Source of the DNA: Streptomyces sp. NRRL B-1140
GTDB lineage: Bacteria; Actinomycetota; Actinomycetes; Streptomycetales; Streptomycetaceae
Assembly: GCF_001280065.1 (NCBI RefSeq)
Contig: NZ_LGEA01000134.1
Span: 1 to 11,119, forward strand
DNA: 11,119 bases
Direction: 5' to 3'
The notes beneath the pieces are model-generated. The model was not told the DNA's origin, made no database searches, and saw nothing but the letters and a program-made list of their open reading frames with translations. Of this stretch, positions 5,947 to 11,119 are shown piece by piece. Position numbers and translations under genes: made by a program. Position 1 is the first letter of the stretch; each line of letters opens with the position of its first letter.

Positions 5947-6705
5947 ATGTCAGGGCCACCCCGAGCCGACAATCGGCCGCCGTACGCGCGCATCGCGGGC
6001 CACTATCGCGACCTGATCACCTCTGGGCAGCTTTCGCCGGGCGACCTCCTGCCCAGCATCAAGACCCTGGCTACCGAGTGGGAGGTCAGCACAGCTACCG
6101 CGGACCGAGCCATGCGGCTGCTGCGCGAAGAGAAGCTCGTGCAGGGCATCCCGGGCGTCGGCACCGAGGTGATGGAACGCCCCATCTCGCTGTCCTCCGG
6201 GGCGGAGCGCCACGACCGCAGCAGCAAGACGCAGTCGTCGTGGGGCGTCGGCGAAAAGTCGTCCGGCCACACCGCCGGCATAGTCGAGGCTCCCGAAGAC
6301 GTCGCTGAGGTGCTGGGTATTTCGCCTGGTGACGACGTGATTCGCCGTAGCCGTGTCTACAGGGACGGTCATGGCATCGTCTCCCACTCCACGTCATGGA
6401 TCCCAGCGGAGTTCGCACAGGCCGTGCCCGAGCTGGCGCGGAGCGAGCGACTCAAGGGCGGGTTGTCGCTCGACTTGATCGCCCAGGCCACCGGGCGGCA
6501 CGTCGTTAAGCGCGTGGATGAGGAATCGGCTCGCATCGCAACGGAACGCGACCTCGAGCTCCTGGAGCTGGAAGCCGACACCATCGCAGCGATCCTTGTG
6601 CTGACCGCGCGCTTCCTGGACGCCGACGGCGAGCTGCTGGAGTACGGCGTTGACTTGGGCGCCCCAGGCCGCACCCGTCGCACGACGTCAGAGGTGCAGA
6701 GGTGA
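5947..6705 (+). CDS. GntR-family regulator with UTRA domain (HutC subfamily), 252 aa
   Basis: Residues 11-76 form a GntR winged helix (PYARIAGHYRDLITSG, GDLLPSIKTLATEWEVSTATADRAMRLLREEKL, GVGTEV). Residues about 105-240 form an UTRA effector domain, with the typical start APEDVAEVLGISPGDDVIRRSRVYRDG, the middle HSTSWIPAEFA and the end ARFLDADGELLEYG. UTRA domains bind small ligands, often sugars, amino acids or metabolites, which release the protein from DNA; on plasmids, relatives of this type (KorSA-like) also control transfer. The start is fixed by AAGGAGG. The stop overlaps the kinase start (GTGA), so the two are cotranslated. It likely represses its own promoter; the ligand cannot be told from the sequence. 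Confidence 0.93.
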   Translation: MSGPPRADNRPPYARIAGHYRDLITSGQLSPGDLLPSIKTLATEWEVSTATADRAMRLLREEKLVQGIPGVGTEVMERPISLSSGAERHDRSSKTQSSWGVGEKSSGHTAGIVEAPEDVAEVLGISPGDDVIRRSRVYRDGHGIVSHSTSWIPAEFAQAVPELARSERLKGGLSLDLIAQATGRHVVKRVDEESARIATERDLELLELEADTIAAILVLTARFLDADGELLEYGVDLGAPGRTRRTTSEVQR

Positions 6706-7400
6706 CCACGCCCGGCGCCGCCGTCCTGGACGACACGCTCGTCTCCTGCCTCGAAACCCGCCTCAGCCACCTTCTCCGAGCCGAACACACCGACGCCCTC
6801 ACGCTGGAAGGACGATTCGAGATCACGCGCATCTCCGCCGCTTTGTCCGGCCGACCGAGCCCCGCGCCTCGCGCGATTCTCATGTCCGGTCTGCAGGGTT
6901 CTGGCAAGACGACTCTCGCCCGTGCCCTGGAAGAGGCCGGGTTCCGGCGCCTCTGCCCTGACGAGGAGATGTTCCGCCGCTACGGCCACTACGGCAGGGA
7001 CTTTCCCCGCGGGCAGTTCAGGGTCCGGGAGGCGCCCGTCCTCAAGGACATCGCCCTTGAGCTCCAGGAACTCCTGGCGGCCGGACACGACGTCGTAGTT
7101 GACCACGGCTTCTGGACTCCGGAAGAGCGGGCCCAGTGGGCAGCGACCGTGATGGAGGCCGGCGGCGAGCCTGTCCTCATCTACTTGCCCGTGCCGCATG
7201 AGGTGCGCTGGGACCGAATCCGGAAGCGCAACGAACAGTCGCTGGTCGACCCGAACAGCATCGAGTTCAGCGAGGAGGACCTGCTCAGGCATGCTGGCCG
7301 TTTCTCCCCGCCGACCGCCGATGAGCCGCACATCGTGTACGACGGGCAGCCGGACAGCGTGCTGACCGCCATACAGCTCAGCAAGCACTTCGATGCCTGA
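6702..7400 (+). CDS. P-loop kinase of the AAA_33 / zeta-toxin-like type, 232 aa
   Basis: A Walker A motif, GLQGSGKTT (63-71), follows a beta strand (AILMS). An aspartate/glutamate-rich substrate region comes next (CPDEEMFRRYG, 85-95), then VVVDHGFWTPEERAQW (131-146) and a lid arginine cluster (RWDRIRKRN, 169-177). This order fits small-molecule or nucleotide kinases of the AAA_33 family, related to chloramphenicol phosphotransferase and zeta toxins. Residues 1-58 form a helical N-terminal extension. The GTG start at 6702 overlaps the gntR stop, so expression is tied to the GntR protein. The substrate is unknown. It may phosphorylate an antibiotic, nucleotide or sugar sensed by the GntR protein; a toxin role is possible, but the GntR regulator is not a typical epsilon antitoxin. 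Confidence 0.82.
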   Translation: MTTPGAAVLDDTLVSCLETRLSHLLRAEHTDALTLEGRFEITRISAALSGRPSPAPRAILMSGLQGSGKTTLARALEEAGFRRLCPDEEMFRRYGHYGRDFPRGQFRVREAPVLKDIALELQELLAAGHDVVVDHGFWTPEERAQWAATVMEAGGEPVLIYLPVPHEVRWDRIRKRNEQSLVDPNSIEFSEEDLLRHAGRFSPPTADEPHIVYDGQPDSVLTAIQLSKHFDA

Positions 7401-7607
7401 CGGCACACAGGACTCGATGCGAGCGCGGCACTGGGGTGTGCCCGGGATCGCCATGGTTCCTCCGGCCGGAATTGCGGGTGTGGATCAACAAGAAACAGCA
7501 TCCGCACCACGGGCCTTGAGCGAGATGTCCGACCGTGGAAGTGGTGTAGCAACAGCGTGGCAATAGCGTCGTTGATGCCTGGAAGGTGACCGCCAAGGGG
7601 GTGTGTA
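7401..7607 (+). promoter_or_regulatory. Intergenic region before the 390-aa gene
   Basis: No gene is seen here. A tandem 11-mer, CAACAGCGTGG / CAATAGCGTCG (7550-7571, 9 of 11 bases alike), is flanked by CAAC and GTTG and could be a regulator site one helical turn apart. TTGAGC at 7516-7521 resembles a -35, but no good -10 is spaced from it. AAGGGGG (7595-7601) is the ribosome site for the GTG at 7608. Confidence 0.4.
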
Positions 7608-8780
7608 GTGATCGCTGTGGACAGGTGGACAGGTGAGGAGGCGCTGCTGTTGCGGTCGGTGATGCGAGCGTCCGTGCGCGAGTTCGCCGGTCGCCTCGGC
7701 ATCAGCCCCCGGACCGTCTCGAACTGGCAGCGGAACAAGACAAGCGTCTGCCGTCCCCAGATGGCGCAGATCCTGGACACGGCACTCCTCCAGTGCACCC
7801 CAGCCGAGCAGGAGGCGTTCAGCCTCCGTCTGGCAGCGCTGCGTGGAGCGTCAACTCCCCTCAACGCAGAGTCGGCAGCGCGTCCGGCACCGTGCACGGT
7901 CGTCTCCCACAAGTTCTTGCCGGTGTACCTCGGTGAGCGCAGTACGCCCCTCTACGCTGCGGGTTCGCCATGCGAGCCAGGGCCAGGCGGCTTGGAGCAG
8001 CGAGTCCTGCCGGCTGACCACCACTCCGCGCAGTCGTCGACGGTGCACATCTACGCCTGCGGTGTCGCAGTGGTGCATCTCGAGGAGCACCACCACCATC
8101 TCGAGTCGTTGACCGAGTTGGCGTTGTGGCGTTACCGCACGTACCTGAAGGAGCCGGGCTGGGTAGGGGAGTGGATGGCCCACCTGTTGGCTCGACACGG
8201 CGACGGCACGGACCATCCTGCCCAGTCGCTCGTTCCGCAGTACGTGCTGTCGGCCTACGAGCTCCGCACACATTCCTGGTCGAGCGCCGGCCTGGATACG
8301 GCTCTCCAGCTGCTCGCTACGCCATCAGTGCTGGTCAATCGGCAGAACCCAGCGGATGTGGTGCCGCTCGGACCGGGGGTAGAGGAAGCCAAGTTCCGTG
8401 ACGGCTGGGCCCACCCCGAGGCCGTGACATTCGACGGCGGAGTCTCCCGCGGCGTGGTCGGCTGGTCCGGTGTCGCCTATCACCCGCAGCAGGACGAGCG
8501 GGCTCTGACCATGAGCCAGATCGTGGCCCTTGAGCTCGACGTACAGGCCCTCTGGGCCCTCTCGTCGCACATCCTGCACACGATCGAAGACGGCCAGGAC
8601 CCGGTGATGCCGACGGCCTACGGTTGGCGCTTCCTGCGCAGCGCCTACTTCCGGCTCACTACCGCGCGCCCCACTGAGACCGCCCAACACCGTGTGATGC
8701 GCGAGGCCATCCTGGCCACCAGCGAACTTCCTGATCGGCTGCGCGCCGCCCAGGACGCTCTCCGAGACAGCAGTCCGTGA
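7608..8780 (+). CDS. Helix-turn-helix protein with large unknown C-terminal domain, 390 aa
   Basis: Residues about 18-43 (RSVMRASVREFAGRLGISPRTVSNWQ... in outline) form an XRE/Cro-type helix-turn-helix with the turn GISPRTVSNW. Residues 95-390 form a domain I cannot name. It contains HIYACGVAVVHLEEHHHH (147-164), a helix with ELALWRYRTYL (170-180), and several Trp/His-containing segments that suggest a ligand-binding or enzymatic fold. No membrane segment. GTG start at 7608 with AAGGGGG six bases upstream. The stop overlaps the start of the hydrolase gene (GTGA), so it heads a three-gene operon and probably controls it, responding to the substrate or product of the two enzymes. Proteins of this layout occur in Streptomyces as uncharacterised regulators. 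Confidence 0.8.
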   Translation: MIAVDRWTGEEALLLRSVMRASVREFAGRLGISPRTVSNWQRNKTSVCRPQMAQILDTALLQCTPAEQEAFSLRLAALRGASTPLNAESAARPAPCTVVSHKFLPVYLGERSTPLYAAGSPCEPGPGGLEQRVLPADHHSAQSSTVHIYACGVAVVHLEEHHHHLESLTELALWRYRTYLKEPGWVGEWMAHLLARHGDGTDHPAQSLVPQYVLSAYELRTHSWSSAGLDTALQLLATPSVLVNRQNPADVVPLGPGVEEAKFRDGWAHPEAVTFDGGVSRGVVGWSGVAYHPQQDERALTMSQIVALELDVQALWALSSHILHTIEDGQDPVMPTAYGWRFLRSAYFRLTTARPTETAQHRVMREAILATSELPDRLRAAQDALRDSSP

Positions 8781-9367
8781 CGGCCATGTGGAAGGCGGAG
8801 TGGGTGGACCCTCGATCGACAGCGCTGCTGGTCATTGATGTACAGCAGGGCTTCATCAACCAGCACAGCCGCGGAATCATCCCTGCGGTCGTTCGCCTGG
8901 TGGAGGGCTGGCAAGCAGCCGGCGCTCCCGTGGTGCTGTCACGGTTCCACAACGAGCCCGGATCGCCGTACGAGACGATCACGGGCTGGACGCGATTGCG
9001 TACTCCCGAGGAGCAAGCCCTCGTTGCTGACCTGGCTCCCTTCGCTGCCACCGCCGCCGCGATCATCGACAAGCCCCAGGCATCAGTGTTCACCTCCGAG
9101 GGCGCCCGGACCATCCACGAGGCGGGCTGGACCGATCTGGTGCTGTGCGGCATCGACACGGACGCGTGCGTATACGACTCCGCTGTCGCCGCCTATCAGG
9201 CCGGATACCGGCCGTGGGTCGTCACCGACGCTTGTGCCTCCACCGGCGGCGCCCGCTACCACGACGCCGCACTCCTGCTCGCCGCTCGGAACATCGGCGC
9301 TGCGCAACTGGTCACGAGCGAAGTTGTCTTGTCCCGAATCACCGGAACGCAGGGAGCCCACGCATGA
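8777..9367 (+). CDS. Isochorismatase-family cysteine hydrolase, 196 aa
   Basis: The catalytic triad of the family is in place: Asp21 (VIDVQQGF), Lys99 (IIDKPQASVF) and the nucleophile Cys131 in GIDTDACV. These enzymes hydrolyse amides or ethers of small molecules (isochorismate, nicotinamide, N-carbamoyl compounds, ureidoacrylate); the substrate cannot be told here. The length is normal for the family. The GTG at 8777 overlaps the previous stop; an ATG at 8786 would shorten the protein by three residues and cannot be excluded. The gene ends in an ATGA overlap with the flavoprotein gene. Tight coupling on both sides shows that regulator, hydrolase and flavoprotein act together, probably in one short pathway for making, breaking or detoxifying a metabolite. 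Confidence 0.92.
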   Translation: MTAMWKAEWVDPRSTALLVIDVQQGFINQHSRGIIPAVVRLVEGWQAAGAPVVLSRFHNEPGSPYETITGWTRLRTPEEQALVADLAPFAATAAAIIDKPQASVFTSEGARTIHEAGWTDLVLCGIDTDACVYDSAVAAYQAGYRPWVVTDACASTGGARYHDAALLLAARNIGAAQLVTSEVVLSRITGTQGAHA

Positions 9368-10272
9368 ACGCACCGCACGAGACAGATGTGCTGGTAGTCG
9401 GCGCCGGCCCGTCAGGCGTGGCGGCCGCGGTGATGGCTGCCAGTCTGAACCTTCGAACGGTCATCGTGGAGGCTGACTCAGTAGGCGGCAAGCTGCATGT
9501 CATCGGGGCGCTGGAGAACGTCCCTGGCAACTGGTCGACCGGCCCCCAACTTGCTGAAGCCCTTGCCGCCGACCTGGACCGCCTACAGGAGGCTGGCCGA
9601 TGCTCCGTCATGCAGGGCCGTGCGGCCAGCGTCACCGGCTACGACGACCGGGCGGAGCTCGTACTCGAGGACGGATGCGCACTGAGTGCACAGCTGATCG
9701 TGGTCGCCACCGGCGTCGCTGCCCTGGCTCCGCCCGATGCCGACTGGATCAGCGCTCCTGAACGTTTGTCCGTGCCTCCGCTGTGGCGCACCAAGCCTGC
9801 AGACCTGGCAGGCCGGACCTATGTTCTCGGAGGAGACCGCCCCCTCGGGACTTGGCTCCGCACCCACCCACACTCCTCCACGACGCTTCATGTCCTTTGT
9901 CCACCGGCGGATGACTACAAGATCGCCGAGGTCGCGGAGGACGAGCGCGTGCGCATCGTGCCTGTCTCTCACGTCGTCCTGTCGCCGATGGCCTACGGAG
10001 ACGAGTGGAGCTTGCAGGTCAAGGACCGGCAGGGTGAGCGCAAGTCCTACGTCGCCAAGACGGTGCTGAACAACCTCGGCAACACGCCAGCGGGTCTGGA
10101 CGGTCTCACCTCGAGCAAGGACGGTTACTGCCCTCCCGATAAACAGCACCCTCGAATCCGGGTCGCTGGCGACTTGAGGTCGGCCCAGTTCCAACGCGTC
10201 ACGACGGCGCAGGGCTCTGGGGCGGAAGCTGTGCTCGCCTCCTACTACGCCTCGGTCCTGAGGCCATGTTGA
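9364..10272 (+). CDS. Thioredoxin-reductase-like flavoprotein without CxxC, 302 aa
   Basis: The ATG at 9364 overlaps the hydrolase stop (ATGA); the longer upstream frame belongs to the hydrolase region. An N-terminal FAD site, VVGAGPSG (11-18), is followed by GGKLHVIGALENVPG (41-55), a VATG motif (114-117) and a C-terminal FAD-closing GD (269-270) with QFQRVTTAQGSG, as in thioredoxin reductases. The redox CxxC expected after about residue 130 is absent: that region reads LWRTKPADLAGRTYVLGGDRPLG, and the NADPH-site glycines are degenerate (LGGDRPLG). It therefore cannot be a classical thioredoxin reductase. It may oxidise or reduce a small molecule made or released by the hydrolase, or serve as a ferredoxin-type reductase. 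Substrate unknown. Confidence 0.85.
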   Translation: MNAPHETDVLVVGAGPSGVAAAVMAASLNLRTVIVEADSVGGKLHVIGALENVPGNWSTGPQLAEALAADLDRLQEAGRCSVMQGRAASVTGYDDRAELVLEDGCALSAQLIVVATGVAALAPPDADWISAPERLSVPPLWRTKPADLAGRTYVLGGDRPLGTWLRTHPHSSTTLHVLCPPADDYKIAEVAEDERVRIVPVSHVVLSPMAYGDEWSLQVKDRQGERKSYVAKTVLNNLGNTPAGLDGLTSSKDGYCPPDKQHPRIRVAGDLRSAQFQRVTTAQGSGAEAVLASYYASVLRPC

Positions 10273-10373
10273 GGCTCAATGCTCACCGCCCTATCGGCGT
10301 ATCGATGCGTGCTAGCCGAGATCGATCCCGTGGTGTATCTTTCAGGGATTCGGTGATCATGAGAGGTTGGGGC

Positions 10374-10670
10374 ATGTCCGACGCGGATCCCATGCAGCGG
10401 GTCAACGCTCTCCTCGAGGACGTCCTGCCGACGCCACGCGTGCGTCAGCAGCTGCGCCTCGCTGCAGGGCTCACCCAGCAGGAAGTCGCCGACGCCGTGG
10501 GCGTGAAACGCCTAGCCGTAGCACGCTGGGAGCTAGGCCAGACCCACCCCCGGCGGCCCCATCGCGCCGTCTACATCCACCTACTCAAGGGGCTCGCGGA
10601 GCGTTTCCCCGAGGTCGCTGAGCTGAATGCAGGCAGCACGACGCCGACCTCCGAAAGGGGGTCGGGATGA
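10374..10670 (+). CDS. Small XRE-family regulator, 98 aa
   Basis: Residues about 23-58 form a clear XRE helix-turn-helix (QLRLAAGLTQQEVADAVG, VKRLAVARWELGQTHPR). The rest is a short helix and a Ser/Thr/Gly tail with no effector domain. The ATG at 10374 is preferred over an upstream ATG at 10266 because GAGAGG lies seven bases before it and the family begins close to the helix-turn-helix. A possible -10, TATCTT, lies at 10336-10341. The sequence GTGATCA just before the ribosome site also occurs twice in each terminal repeat, so the protein might bind both its own promoter and the ends, which is inference. It is the last gene before the hairpin-rich right end. Confidence 0.85.
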   Translation: MSDADPMQRVNALLEDVLPTPRVRQQLRLAAGLTQQEVADAVGVKRLAVARWELGQTHPRRPHRAVYIHLLKGLAERFPEVAELNAGSTTPTSERGSG

Positions 10671-10674
10671 CCTA

Positions 10675-10689
10675 GCGGCCATCGGCCGC
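10675..10689 (+). terminator. Hairpin after the XRE gene
   Basis: GCGGCC-ATC-GGCCGC, a perfect six-bp stem with a three-base loop, starts four bases past the XRE stop. It is a likely terminator and also the first hairpin of the right-end series. Confidence 0.6.
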
Positions 10690-10701
10690 GCGCGCCAATG
10701 A

Positions 10702-11024
10702 GGTGGACTGCAATCCACCGTGGCCCCGCGCGGCCCGTCTCGCCGACCGTCAGGTCGGCCGCCCAGTCCCCGGTTGGCGCCGGTTCTGGGCTCCAGCTCA
10801 TCGAGCTGGGTCTTCTTCCTTCGCAACACCCCGCCTTGGCAGGCGGGCACCTGGTCCGCTTTGGCAAGCGGGCCACCCCGGCTCTCCAGGAGCCCCTTTG
10901 GCAGGGGGCCTCTGTTGAGCCACCAGCGTCACCCCGGGTTCCGGCGGCTTTGGCAGGCCGTCCGGTGCTCGGGGCTCCGTCCATACAGAGCGCTCGGCCG
11001 TGGTCGGGCCCCTCGGCAGGGGCC
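10702..11024. repeat. Hairpin array with TTGGCA-type loops
   Basis: No gene is supported here; the bases form successive hairpins. GGTGGA/TCCACC (10702-10719), GCCGACC/GGTCGGC (10742-10759), CCAGCTC/GAGCTGG with loop ATC (10793-10809), CCCGCC/GGCGGG (10830-10847), a 9-bp stem with one wobble (10852-10875), GCCCCT/GGGGGC (10892-10909), an extended stem (10932-10974) and GGCCCCT/AGGGGCC (11007-11024). The loops at 10836-10841, 10861-10866, 10898-10903 and 10950-10955 are exactly TTGGCA; 10774-10779 is TTGGCG and 11013-11018 TCGGCA. The conserved loop with changing, compensated stems suggests a folded single strand or a protein-bound array. Confidence 0.75.
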
Positions 11025-11119
11025 TAGGTGTATTGATCACGAGCGTTGTTGACAGGGCCGGGGTCTTGATCACGGCGAAGACCTCCGGTGTGGTGGAGGT
11101 GTCTAAGCTGCACCGCACA
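11019..11119. repeat. Right terminal inverted repeat
   Basis: This is the reverse complement of 9-109, perfect over 11029-11119 and with one mismatch at 11028. TTGATCACG occurs at 11033-11041 and 11066-11074, mirroring the two copies in the left arm. The arm lacks the partner of left bases 1-8, so the true right end probably continues by at least eight bases. No gene seen. Confidence 0.85.

Noticed and set aside
6702..7400. Kinase as a zeta toxin of an epsilon-zeta pair
   Set aside because: Its partner is a GntR/UTRA regulator, not a small epsilon-type antitoxin, so I keep only the broader P-loop kinase call.
9145..9363. Upstream extension of the flavoprotein reading frame
   Set aside because: It is an out-of-frame overlap with the hydrolase gene; the FAD motif begins at the usual distance from the ATG at 9364.
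9896..9904. DnaA-box-like TTGTCCACC
   Set aside because: A single imperfect copy inside the flavoprotein gene; origins carry clusters.
10830..10974. TTGGCA hairpins as a CRISPR array or integron attC sites
   Set aside because: There are no constant repeat lengths or unique spacers, no cas genes and no integrase; only the loop is conserved.

Overview
The base composition (very GC-rich, GTG starts, strong AAGGAG-type ribosome sites, WhiB and DUF5999 proteins) points to Streptomyces or a close relative. The window looks like a nearly complete small plasmid. Bases 9-99 at the left end return as a perfect inverted copy at 11029-11119, with only eight extra bases (1-8) outside the left copy. A linear replicon with terminal inverted repeats, sequenced about 8 nt short at the right end, is the simplest reading. 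A circular molecule with a very large palindrome at the join is the alternative. I see no recognisable Rep, Tra/FtsK-type translocase, integrase, or Tap/Tpg telomere protein.

Left half (143-5599, all on the minus strand): a plasmid-type backbone of separate short transcription units, most ending in a strong hairpin. From right to left these are a 281-aa protein with a Cys/His metal-site pattern; a coupled micro-operon (27-aa ORF, WhiB1/WblE-class regulator, 28-aa ORF); a DUF5999 protein; a 121-aa unknown; a 736-aa protein (long coiled coil, DUF2637-like four-helix membrane domain, low-complexity linker, C-terminal winged helix); and a coupled pair of unknowns (159 and 102 aa). The linker-coding part of the 736-aa gene holds 26 GTAC sites in about 550 bp, made by unusual codon choices. 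This looks like a DNA-binding-site array (origin iterons, partition or transfer site) inside the gene and is the most striking signal here.

Middle (5600-5946): a divergent control region with a pair of exact 19-bp repeats, each with a palindromic core, and the promoter of the rightward genes.

Right half (5947-10670, all on the plus strand): a GntR/UTRA regulator overlapping a P-loop kinase; then a 390-aa helix-turn-helix protein, an isochorismatase-type cysteine hydrolase and a thioredoxin-reductase-like flavoprotein, all joined by 4-base overlaps; then a small XRE-type regulator. This reads as a cargo cassette for regulated small-molecule or nucleotide chemistry with unknown substrates.

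Right end (10671-11119): no gene. It holds a dense series of hairpins, at least six with a TTGGCA-type loop, running into the terminal repeat. With the terminal repeats it resembles a replicon end or origin structure, though not the telomere sequence I know from archetypal Streptomyces chromosomes.
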